From Oscillospiraceae bacterium (lineage in GTDB: Bacteria; Bacillota; Clostridia; Oscillospirales; SIG627): a stretch of DNA of 64,000 nt. Within the stretch, counting starts at the first letter, position 1; each line of letters begins with the position of its first letter. Of this stretch, positions 25,378-33,008 are shown piece by piece. Location: contig SVTV01000009.1 of NCBI GenBank assembly GCA_015063605.1, positions 1 through 64,000 on the forward strand. The letters run 5' to 3'. The notes under the pieces are model-generated. The model ran no database searches. It was given only the letters and a program-made list of their open reading frames with translations, and was not told the DNA's origin. A program made the position numbers and the translations under genes.

Positions 25378-26202
25378 TCAAAGCTGTTTTTTGATCTTAT
25401 TTATAGCACCCTTTTCAAGTCGGCTTACCTGTGCCTGGCTGATACCGATCTCTTCCGCAATTTCGACCTGTGTTTTACCTTTGAAAAAACGCATGATCAA
25501 AATGTTTCTTTCGCGTTCGGGGAGTGTTTTCATAGCTTGAGAAAGAGCGATATTTTCAGTCCACTCATCCATCCCGCTTCCGGGATCAGCGATCTGCTCA
25601 TAAAGATCAATAGAATCCCCGTTATCGGAATAAACCGGATCGTAAATTGAAGCCGGTGTCACTATAGCTTCAAGAGCCTCAGACACTTCGGGGGCGGTTA
25701 TCGTTTTTGAGGATCTTTCATCTGTTTCACTGTCGCTATTATCGCAAGCATTTTTGTTTAATACTTCTGCGATCTCTTCAGGAGAAGGATCACGTCCCAA
25801 CTCGGAGCAAAGCTTTTCCTTTACAGCTAACGCTCTGAATGCGAGTGTTCGCATTGATCGGCTTACGCGTATCATATTGTTATCTCTGAGATAACGTTTT
25901 ATCTCTCCCTCGATCATCGGTACGGCATAAGTGGAAAACCGTACATTCTGCTCAGTGTCGAAATTATCGACTGCTTTGATGAGCCCTACGCATCCTACCT
26001 GAAACAGATCATCGGGATTCTCACATCTGTTTGAGAACTTTTGTACTACGCTGAGTACCAGACGGAGATTTCCGCCTATTAATTCTTCCCGGGATTGTGT
26101 GTTTCCGTTTTTCATATCTATCAGCAGTTTTGTTTTTTCTTCCTCAGTCAATACCGGCAGCTTCGCGGTATTAATACCGCATATTTCAACCTTACCAAAC
26201 AT
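25378..26202 (-). CDS. sigG: RNA polymerase sporulation sigma factor SigG
   Basis: The 274-residue protein starts MFGKVEICGINTAKLPVL, the N-terminus distinctive for sigma-G. Region 2 includes DLFQVGCVGLIKAVDNFD and RFSTYAVPMIEGEIKRYLRD; region 4 includes LPERERNILIMRFFKGKTQVEIAEEIGISQAQVSRLEK. It directs late forespore transcription, including SASP genes like that at 1657. ATG 26202 is chosen over an upstream in-frame start because GGAGG lies nine bases before it and homologues begin there. Compared with B. subtilis SigG, about 20 extra residues (about 150-171, Asp/Ser/Glu-rich) lie in region 3. Confidence 0.96.
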   Translation of the reverse strand: MFGKVEICGINTAKLPVLTEEEKTKLLIDMKNGNTQSREELIGGNLRLVLSVVQKFSNRCENPDDLFQVGCVGLIKAVDNFDTEQNVRFSTYAVPMIEGEIKRYLRDNNMIRVSRSMRTLAFRALAVKEKLCSELGRDPSPEEIAEVLNKNACDNSDSETDERSSKTITAPEVSEALEAIVTPASIYDPVYSDNGDSIDLYEQIADPGSGMDEWTENIALSQAMKTLPERERNILIMRFFKGKTQVEIAEEIGISQAQVSRLEKGAINKIKKQL

Positions 26203-26315
26203 TTGAAAACCTCCGTAAAGACACATTTGTCTTTATGAAGTATTTCCAAAGTCATAGAATGATAATCAAAATTTAACTTGGCAAAATATTCTTGTAAACC
26301 GGATTTGTTAAACGA

Positions 26316-26801
26316 TTATTTCTTTATATCATTAAACATCTGCTGAGCAGCTTGAACGTCAGCACATACTATATAAATGAGGTATGTGCCATCCTTGATA
26401 ACGAGTGCGGATTCAAGCTTAGGAGTCTCTTCAGGTGCATATCCGGAAAATTGAGAGATTCTATTCTCTATATATCTATTTATCTTTGTACAGTATTCAT
26501 CCAATTTTTCAGTTGAAGGTGCTTCAGCAACGATAAGTTCATCTGCTGTTACTCCGGAAATACCTGCGTAGCATACTTTCCATGGAGAATCATCCAAAAA
26601 AGAGAATACATTGGACACAGAATTGTCTCCAAGCTGTATCATTTCCTCGGAAAAAATATTTGTACTTGTTGAAATATCTGATACAAACTTTTCAGCTTGC
26701 TCTCTTGTTATGGGTAAATTGTTCTTACTGCAGCTACAAAGCAAAACTGCGGCCAAAGCTAAAATAACGGCTGTTAACGAAATAAGTTGTGCTCTTTTCA
26801 T
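26316..26801 (-). CDS. DUF4358-type lipoprotein
   Basis: The 161-residue product has a lipoprotein signal peptide with a lipobox LLCSC (lipidated Cys probably residue 24) and a soluble domain with two repeated-looking halves, ending in YLIYIVCADVQAAQQMFNDI. This layout and length fit DUF4358 lipoproteins, which are frequent in Clostridia and of unknown function. It should be attached to the outer face of the membrane. AGAAAGG lies about 14 bases before the ATG. It lies upstream of sigG with a 113-base gap, so joint expression with sporulation is possible but not shown. Confidence 0.8.
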   Translation of the reverse strand: MKRAQLISLTAVILALAAVLLCSCSKNNLPITREQAEKFVSDISTSTNIFSEEMIQLGDNSVSNVFSFLDDSPWKVCYAGISGVTADELIVAEAPSTEKLDEYCTKINRYIENRISQFSGYAPEETPKLESALVIKDGTYLIYIVCADVQAAQQMFNDIKK

Positions 26802-26910
26802 TTATATGCGCATACCTTTCTATCATGTTGGAGGTTTATGTATTTAACGTCAAATACAATACTTCATATTGTTAAATGCGGTATAATCTTCATGTCTTGA
26901 AAATTGTAAT

Positions 26911-28113
26911 TTATACCGATCGTTCTTCATCAATCGCATGTTCTTTTAAATACTCATACCAAAGATTTGTATATTTCAAACTTGGATGAACTCCGTCTAA
27001 TGAAACATCGTCAAGAAGATATCCGTCTTCGCCTGTCATTATGGATGCAACATCCAAATAATAAACTTTCTGCCCTGATAGTTCTTCGCAGATCTCCATT
27101 TCATATGTACGGAAAATAGAAGCAGCTTCGTTATTGTATACCGCATCTGTTCTTTTTTCGGCCTTCGGGGCAACGGGCAAGGTGCTCTGAACGTATATTA
27201 CAGCATCCGGATAATAGCTTCGTATAAGTTCAATTAATTTTTTATAACTTGTTTTAAATATATCAAAATACTGCCAACCTTGTTCGTTTGTTCCAAACAT
27301 TAGGTAAATTTTTTTAAAATGCGGGTTCTTTTGGAATGCTTCTTCAAGAGTTAACAGTTCTTTTTTCTCGTTGTTTCCGGAATCATCAGATTCTATAAAA
27401 CGCTTTGTCGAGATGTTACTTATCATTACTCCTCGGTAATAGTATGAGTTTGTCTTGACATTAGCATAACGGATGAAAGTCTCTATCATGGAGTCTCCTA
27501 TAAAAAGAGCATCTTGAAAATAGACATTATCGACTTTTTTATACACTATTTCTGTTTTAAGGTATTCTCCGAATACTTCCTTTTCCAATAATTCCCGTAT
27601 ACTCCTTGTCGAATCATTTATCTCAATGGGGATCAACGATTCATTGTCGCTATCTTTAATAATTTTGAAAGTTAGATATCCGGTTTTGTCATCCGAATTC
27701 TCAGGTAAAAGTGCAACGTATGTATTGTTTTCAAATACTATATTGCCTAATATATTGTAAATTTGTTCATTCCCATCGGTATCAATAATATTTATCGTTT
27801 TCATTTCCGTAATAGACAGATCAGGTTTATTTTCTTCGGTTTTGACCTCGGTATCTGTTATTGGCGGTTTTTGTGTATATTCTTCTGTCCCGAATGTGTC
27901 TGTAGGATCATTAGTCTCTTTTGTACTCGAGGATGTTTGTGCCGAAACAGTATCGTGAGTGGATTCATCAGTTTGGAAGGAAAGGGTATCGTTAGGAATG
28001 TCATGCCAAAACATATAATACAAACACAGTAAAGTAATGAAAACCAATGACATGAGAATCAAGATTGATGCGAATAATATATTATGTTTATTATAATTTG
28101 CTTTATTGTTCAT
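26911..28113 (-). CDS. Membrane-anchored SGNH hydrolase with DUF1292-like domain
   Basis: The 400-residue protein has one membrane span (about 12-36), a Thr/Ser/Glu-rich linker (40-100), a DUF1292-like domain (about 104-185) and a C-terminal SGNH esterase domain. The SGNH blocks are FIGDSMIE (Ser208 nucleophile), LMFGTNE and the D-x-x-H motif LDGVHP. The middle domain aligns with the neighbouring free DUF1292 protein over its whole length (IDTDGNEQIYNILG against TDEEGVERDFEVIG). ATG 28113 is chosen because AAAGGT precedes it; the frame is open further upstream. It probably deacetylates or de-esterifies an envelope glycan, a guess from fold and location. Confidence 0.85.
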   Translation of the reverse strand: MNNKANYNKHNILFASILILMSLVFITLLCLYYMFWHDIPNDTLSFQTDESTHDTVSAQTSSSTKETNDPTDTFGTEEYTQKPPITDTEVKTEENKPDLSITEMKTINIIDTDGNEQIYNILGNIVFENNTYVALLPENSDDKTGYLTFKIIKDSDNESLIPIEINDSTRSIRELLEKEVFGEYLKTEIVYKKVDNVYFQDALFIGDSMIETFIRYANVKTNSYYYRGVMISNISTKRFIESDDSGNNEKKELLTLEEAFQKNPHFKKIYLMFGTNEQGWQYFDIFKTSYKKLIELIRSYYPDAVIYVQSTLPVAPKAEKRTDAVYNNEAASIFRTYEMEICEELSGQKVYYLDVASIMTGEDGYLLDDVSLDGVHPSLKYTNLWYEYLKEHAIDEERSV

Positions 28114-28165
28114 ATAAGTACCTTTCGATATCAAAAGGGTAAACGTCAAAAGTTTAATCACAATA

Positions 28166-28194
28166 ATTATATCATGATAATTGATTTTTGGCAA
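28166..28194 (-). promoter_or_regulatory. Promoter of the SGNH hydrolase gene
   Basis: On the - strand TTGCCA (28189-28194) and TATAAT (28166-28171) are separated by 17 bases, about 55 bases upstream of the ATG at 28113. Confidence 0.75.
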
Positions 28195-28306
28195 TACCGG
28201 AGCAGATAATTTTTTTTATTATATCGGGTATAAAGGCACCTTTTTTTGAAAAAGATAATAAATATTAAAAATATAATAAAATAGGCAATAATTTTAGAAA
28301 ATACTC

Positions 28307-28335
28307 TTGACTATTTGGCAATTACGGTGTAAAAT
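28307..28335 (+). promoter_or_regulatory. Promoter of the DUF1292 gene
   Basis: TTGACT (28307-28312) and TAAAAT (28330-28335) have a 17-base spacer. It diverges from the SGNH hydrolase promoter. Confidence 0.8.
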
Positions 28336-28397
28336 ATCCATAACAGATTCTGGCAATATATATGGTGCGGCGTTCCGCACCGGAAAGAAGGTATGAA

Positions 28398-28712
28398 ATG
28401 ACAGAAAATATGGAAAACTTTGATTTTGAAACAGTTACCCTTACTGATGAAGAAGGCGTTGAAAGAGATTTTGAAGTAATAGGAAGTCTTGATCTTGACG
28501 ATAATGTTTATCTCGCACTCGTTCCCGCAGACGGTGAGGATTCCGATGAATACATCATTTTGAAGCTCGTTGAAGAAGACGGCGAAGAAGTTCTCATTAC
28601 TATCGATGATGACGATGAATTTGATAAAGTGGCTGACGCTTTCGAAAATGAAGTTCTTGCTGAATATGATTACGACGAAGAAGAGGAAGATGAAAGCGGA
28701 GACGAAGAGTAA
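28398..28712 (+). CDS. DUF1292 (YrzB-like) acidic protein
   Basis: The 104-residue protein is a single DUF1292 domain: FETVTLTDEEGVERDFEVIG, then VYLALVPADGEDSDEYIILKL and a very acidic tail. It has no signal peptide and should be cytoplasmic. In many Firmicutes this gene sits beside ruvX and alaS, but neither is nearby here. ATG 28398 is used because a purine-rich ribosome site (GAAAGAAGG) precedes it; the open frame starts a little earlier. The family has no assigned biochemical role. It is divergent from the SGNH gene that carries a related domain, and a candidate RNA lies downstream. Confidence 0.92.
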   Translation: MTENMENFDFETVTLTDEEGVERDFEVIGSLDLDDNVYLALVPADGEDSDEYIILKLVEEDGEEVLITIDDDDEFDKVADAFENEVLAEYDYDEEEEDESGDEE

Positions 28713-28771
28713 TTTGCTGATCGGATCTTAAAACATTTTCCTGCTTGATTCGTGATGTGCGTGTATTTAAA

Positions 28772-28924
28772 CCCACAATATTGAAAAGGGATCTTCCTTC
28801 CCAAAGCTGTTGCAGACCTCCCGCTTGCCATTCTGCGAGCGGAAGCTGGGAGCATGAAGGCCTCGGAGAATTTCCCACCCTTGCTTACGCAGGGTTTTCA
28901 ATCGTGCACACACGGTCCGGTGGG
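28772..28924 (+). ncRNA. Candidate structured RNA, possibly 6S-like
   Basis: Nested stems are visible: CCCAC (28772-28776) with GTGGG (28920-28924); ATTGAAAA (28780-28787) with TTTTCAAT (28895-28902); a terminal hairpin CCGCTTGC-cattct-GCGAGCGG (28821-28842); and a 3'-side hairpin CCCTTGC-ttac-GCAGGG (28878-28894). A closing stem, an open centre and an apical hairpin recall 6S RNA, which binds RNA polymerase. The length (about 150 bases) is slightly short and I see no convincing promoter, so it could also be a structured 3' UTR of the DUF1292 gene. It has no credible ORF and ends before a strong terminator. Confidence 0.45.
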
Positions 28925-28938
28925 GTAATAAAAAAAGC

Positions 28939-28983
28939 AACACAGAGAATGCCTTTACGGTAAACTCTGTGTTTTCTTTTTTT
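28939..28983. terminator. Bidirectional terminator
   Basis: AACACAGAG (28939-28947) pairs with CTCTGTGTT (28965-28973), with a further TGCC/GGTA inner stem. U-runs are present on both sides (TTTTCTTTTTTT on +, GCTTTTTTT on -), so it can end both the RNA upstream and the pot operon. Confidence 0.9.
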
Positions 28984-28989
28984 GATCGT

Positions 28990-30285
28990 CTATTTGAATT
29001 CTTCGTTCAAGAGTTCGGTCATCGGTATACCCTCGGCTTCGCTAAGATCAATTTTGAGGATCTTTGCGAATGTGGGAGCGTGATTTACCAGAATGCTTTC
29101 GGGTAAGAACGAACCATTTTTGAAAGCGGGACCCTTGGCTAAGAAAACGGGCTGAGGTCCTTTTTCCGGCATATACCCGTGGGTAGCATGTCCCGAACGG
29201 TAGTCGCTGTTGTTCATATTGGTTATCAAGGGACGGACATGCTTATCACCGAATGATGTATATCCGTCTGTTTCCAATACGAAGGAGAAGTTACCGCTTA
29301 AGCCGTATCGCTTATCGGCTTCCTCAGTAGTGAGTACTTCGCTTATTCCGTATACCTCGGATCGGCAAAGAGAATCAAGCAACTCACTAACCTTTCCGAA
29401 AAGCTCCTTATCGTTTTTGTCTCTGAGATATACGTATGCAGACATTCCGACAGAGCGGACACATGCGTCCCATGAAACGATCTTGTTATTCTCGTCAAGC
29501 GTTATGAGTCCTTCTTCAGCAAGAATGACATTCAGGTTTATGACACGGTTAATGTTCATTTGTCCATGGTCACTGAGGAGAACAATATTGGTTTCATCCC
29601 ATACGCCCGCTTCGATAGCGGCTTGGGCAAGGATACCTATAAATTCATCAGTCTCGGCGACGCCTTTAGTAACGGCAGGAGCAAAAACACCGTGAGCGTG
29701 GCGGTATCCGTCGATATTTCCCGGATGTATCATTAGAAGATGGGGCTTATACAGCTTGATCATTTCGGCGGCACATCCGATGACAAAGTCATCACAAAAA
29801 GGATGCTTTCTTTCTCTGTGTATAGGCATATACTTGTCTATAACATTTTTCAATACATCCTCATTGGATCCGCTTCTTGCAAATGCACTTCTGGGATCAT
29901 CGTCCTTGCCTTGAGCCCAATACTCATCAATGAGATAATCGATATCGGGGTGATTTCCCGTAACGGGCCAGAATACAGCAGCTGTAGTCAGACCTTTTTT
30001 CTTTGCAGCAGTGAATATGTCCTCTGTTTTTACACATTCGTGGAACCATTGCCAATCCTTTGAGAAATCTTCAAGATTGGAATAAATGCCGTGCTTATGG
30101 GGAAATGTACCCGTTGAGATTGATGTATGTGCAGGGTAGGTAACGGTGGGATAAATTGAGCGCACCCTGCCGACAACGGCACCGCCTTCAAGATACTTTT
30201 TATAGTTAGGTAAAGTCTTTAAATAGTCAAGATCCTCCGTAATCATTGCATCGGCGGATAAGACTATCAATCTTTGTTGTTTCAT
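28990..30285 (-). CDS. Type I phosphodiesterase / nucleotide pyrophosphatase (alkaline phosphatase superfamily)
   Basis: The 431-residue protein matches the NPP family: the metal Asp in LSADAM (residue 12), the nucleophile Thr49 in YPTVTYPAHTS, STGTFPHKHGI, and later LLSDHGQMN and RSGHATHG with metal ligands. It would hydrolyse phosphodiester or phosphomonoester bonds. There is no signal peptide, so a cytoplasmic location is likely. Its ATG overlaps the stop of the potD-like gene by four bases (ATGA) and it has only a weak ribosome site, implying translational coupling within the polyamine transporter operon. Substrate is unknown. Confidence 0.88.
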   Translation of the reverse strand: MKQQRLIVLSADAMITEDLDYLKTLPNYKKYLEGGAVVGRVRSIYPTVTYPAHTSISTGTFPHKHGIYSNLEDFSKDWQWFHECVKTEDIFTAAKKKGLTTAAVFWPVTGNHPDIDYLIDEYWAQGKDDDPRSAFARSGSNEDVLKNVIDKYMPIHRERKHPFCDDFVIGCAAEMIKLYKPHLLMIHPGNIDGYRHAHGVFAPAVTKGVAETDEFIGILAQAAIEAGVWDETNIVLLSDHGQMNINRVINLNVILAEEGLITLDENNKIVSWDACVRSVGMSAYVYLRDKNDKELFGKVSELLDSLCRSEVYGISEVLTTEEADKRYGLSGNFSFVLETDGYTSFGDKHVRPLITNMNNSDYRSGHATHGYMPEKGPQPVFLAKGPAFKNGSFLPESILVNHAPTFAKILKIDLSEAEGIPMTELLNEEFK

Positions 30286-31343
30286 TTGTTTTCGCTTTGT
30301 ACGGATATCCAGAGTTCTCTGTAGAGATCATCAACATCGCTGGAAAGATATCTGAAGTGCTCCCAGTTATCTTTGATCTCGGGATAAGATATACCGTCAT
30401 TCTTTACTTCTTCATCCAAAAGGTCGTAAACTGCCTTATTGGGGGTCGAATATCCTACATAATCAACATTGAGCAAGCCTATTTCTGCTTCGAGCATAAA
30501 GTTGATAAACTTTTCTGCAAGATCCTTCTTTTCACTTGTTACGGGGATGCACATAGCATCGTTGAATATGTTTGTTCCGCTTTCGGGAATATAAAATGCA
30601 AGGTCTTCGTTTTCTTCCTTGACCGTGATGTAGTCGCCCGCATAGTAGGGCATCATATACGCATCCTCATTGGGAAGTCTTTCGAAGAATTCATCCATCT
30701 TATAGTCGAAAGTCTGCTTCTTGAGTTCTTCCGCTGCGGCACGGATCTCTTCCTCATTTGTAGTGTTCAAGGAATAACCGAGCTTGTTGAGAGCTATGGC
30801 AAATGCATCTCTCGGATTGTTGAACATCATGATCTTGTTGGGATATTTATCACTCCAAAGTACATCCCATCCGTTGAGCTCATCCTCGGAAATATACTTG
30901 GAATTGTATACGAGACCTACCGTACCCCAGAAATAGGGAACTGTATACTCGTTTGTTTCGTCATAATACGGATTCTTGAATTCATCCATAATGTTGGCGA
31001 AATTGGGAATATTCTCGAAATTGATCTTGTGAAGCATACCTTCATCGACCATTTTTTCAACCATGTAATCGGAGGGGAATATTACATCATATTTCGCACT
31101 TCCGTTTTTCATCAATGAGTAAAGGTCTTCATTTGTTGTGAATGTACGATACTTTACCTTGATACCTGTTTTCTCCGTAAATAATTTAATTACGTCCTCG
31201 GTACTGTCAACGCCTGAACCTGTTGACATATACTGTCCCCAGTTGCATACAACTATAGTGTTTTCATCAGAGCCGCATGAGTAAAGCGGGAGTGTGCAAC
31301 ACAAAAGAAATAAAGCAGCGATAACGATAGAGAGTTTTTTCAA
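30282..31343 (-). CDS. potD: Spermidine/putrescine-binding lipoprotein, PotD-like
   Basis: The 353-residue protein has a lipoprotein signal (lipobox LYSC, Cys23) and the polyamine-binding fold: VCNWGQYM near the N-terminus, then KYDVIFPSDYMVEKM, FWGTVGLVYNSKYI and EAEIGLLNVDYVGYSTPNKA. It captures polyamines outside the membrane and hands them to PotB/PotC. The start appears to be TTG at 31343 with AAGGAAGG upstream; no better ATG is available. It is the fourth pot gene and is followed by an overlapping phosphodiesterase gene. Exact substrate choice (putrescine or spermidine) cannot be told. Confidence 0.93.
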   Translation of the reverse strand: MKKLSIVIAALFLLCCTLPLYSCGSDENTIVVCNWGQYMSTGSGVDSTEDVIKLFTEKTGIKVKYRTFTTNEDLYSLMKNGSAKYDVIFPSDYMVEKMVDEGMLHKINFENIPNFANIMDEFKNPYYDETNEYTVPYFWGTVGLVYNSKYISEDELNGWDVLWSDKYPNKIMMFNNPRDAFAIALNKLGYSLNTTNEEEIRAAAEELKKQTFDYKMDEFFERLPNEDAYMMPYYAGDYITVKEENEDLAFYIPESGTNIFNDAMCIPVTSEKKDLAEKFINFMLEAEIGLLNVDYVGYSTPNKAVYDLLDEEVKNDGISYPEIKDNWEHFRYLSSDVDDLYRELWISVQSENK

Positions 31344-31372
31344 TTTTTTAATACCTTCCTTATTTGAAAAAA

Positions 31373-32185
31373 TTATTTATTTCGTTTCGATTCTTTTCCG
31401 GATCTGATATTGGAGCAAATATCTTTCATATTTGTCAGGAGAAGAGCCGATATAACGACTAAGAAGAGAAGTGCCGTAAGGGCATTGATGGAAAGCGGAA
31501 TTGGTTTTTTCAGAAGTCCGTATATGTATACGGGGAGCGTCTGGAATGTACCGCTTACAAAATAGCTAATTACAAAATCATCAAGTGAGAAAGTAAAAGC
31601 CATAAGGAAACCTGCTGATATACCCGGAAATATTTCCGGAAGTACGACCTTGCGGAAAGCCTCAGCGGGAACGCAACCAAGATCAAGCGCAGCTTCATAA
31701 AGATTCATGTTGAGCTGTCTGAGTCTCGGCATTACATTGAGCACAACATACGGTGTGCTGAAAGCAATGTGAGATAAAAGAACAGTCACAAATCCCAATT
31801 CACCGTTGAATATCTTCGTAACAAAAACGAAAAGAAGCATCAGAGAGACGCCTGTGACTATCTCGGGGTTTATAATGGGAATATTTGAGAGATTAAGAAC
31901 GAGATCGCGTGTCCTCTTTTTAAGATTCATTATACCTATCGCTGCACAAGTTCCGAGTATGGTTGCGACGATACTTGAAATGACCGCTACCAAAATGGTA
32001 TTGAGAAGTGCCTCCATCATCCATTCGTCTCTGAAAAGCTCCTCATACCATCTGAAGGAAAAGCTTTCGAAGGATGTTTTGCTTTTGGTGGAGTTGAAGG
32101 AAAAGGCGATAGTGACGAGTATCGGTGCGTAAAGAAAACCGAATACCACGAACATATAAAGCTTAGAAAAGAACTTTTTCAACAT
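31373..32185 (-). CDS. potC: Spermidine/putrescine ABC transporter permease, PotC-like
   Basis: The 270-residue permease has six predicted spans and the EAA loop EAALDLGCVPAEAFRKVVLPEIFPGI that docks on the ATPase. FSFDDFVISYFVSG-type sequence near residues 200-215 is typical of PotC. It forms the membrane channel with PotB. AAAGGA precedes ATG 32185. It lies between potB and potD on the same strand with short gaps, in the usual pot order (A-B-C-D). Confidence 0.94.
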   Translation of the reverse strand: MLKKFFSKLYMFVVFGFLYAPILVTIAFSFNSTKSKTSFESFSFRWYEELFRDEWMMEALLNTILVAVISSIVATILGTCAAIGIMNLKKRTRDLVLNLSNIPIINPEIVTGVSLMLLFVFVTKIFNGELGFVTVLLSHIAFSTPYVVLNVMPRLRQLNMNLYEAALDLGCVPAEAFRKVVLPEIFPGISAGFLMAFTFSLDDFVISYFVSGTFQTLPVYIYGLLKKPIPLSINALTALLFLVVISALLLTNMKDICSNIRSGKESKRNK

Positions 32186-32201
32186 AATTGACCATTCCTT
32201 T

Positions 32202-33008
32202 CTATATAAGCATTGAACCGGCCTCGTCTTTATCGAGATGATTGACTACAGCCATGCTTATTATTATAACGACCATCAATACCAATGACAGCATCGATCC
32301 CGTACCTAAGTCGGGTGAGTTACCGACATAGTACTGCTCAATGGCATCTCCGATCATCATTCCCCGTCCGAGACGCTGGCTTATTACAAATGTACTTGCC
32401 GCAGGGACAAATACCATCGTTATGCCTGTGATAACTCCGGGAATAGAAAGAGGGAAGATTATACGTCTGAATATTTCAAATGTATTGCACCCGAGATCTT
32501 GTCCCGCCTCAATAAGAGAATTTTCTATTTTAGAAAGAACATTGTATATGGGGATTATCATAAACGGAAGATAATTGTATATCATGACCGTTATGACAGC
32601 TCCGTCTGTATTTATGAGAGTCTGTCTTTCGAATCCCAAAGCCACAAGTATATTGTTAATAATACCGTTATTCTCAAGAAGCGTTATCCACGAGTATATT
32701 CTGAGCAGGAAGTTCATCCACATGGGAAGCATTATAAGCATATTCATCATACGCTGTGTGTTGACCTTCGTTTTTGTCATAATATATGCAAAGGGATAAG
32801 CAACAAGAAGACAGATAAGCGTAGCAAAAAAAGCCATACGCAGAGAGTCGGCATATACTTCCGTGAGCTTTGTGATATTCAGAAAGTTATTGAATGTAAA
32901 ATTACCGTCACGGTCTGTAAATGAATAGTAAACAACAAGACCCAAAGGGATAATGGTGAAAAGTACCATCCATACGATGTACGGATACAAAGGCTTGGTT
33001 GATTTCAA
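32202..33008 (-). CDS. potB: Spermidine/putrescine ABC transporter permease, PotB-like
   Basis: The 268-residue permease has six spans and the EAA loop EAGQDLGCNTFEIFRRIIFPLSIPGV. The N-terminal segment (YPYIVWMVLFTIIPLGLVVYYSF) is typical of PotB. The start is a TTG at 33008 whose last bases overlap the potA stop (TTGA); GAGGG lies about nine bases upstream, supporting this start and coupled translation. It pairs with PotC to make the translocation path. Confidence 0.94.
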   Translation of the reverse strand: MKSTKPLYPYIVWMVLFTIIPLGLVVYYSFTDRDGNFTFNNFLNITKLTEVYADSLRMAFFATLICLLVAYPFAYIMTKTKVNTQRMMNMLIMLPMWMNFLLRIYSWITLLENNGIINNILVALGFERQTLINTDGAVITVMIYNYLPFMIIPIYNVLSKIENSLIEAGQDLGCNTFEIFRRIIFPLSIPGVITGITMVFVPAASTFVISQRLGRGMMIGDAIEQYYVGNSPDLGTGSMLSLVLMVVIIISMAVVNHLDKDEAGSMLI

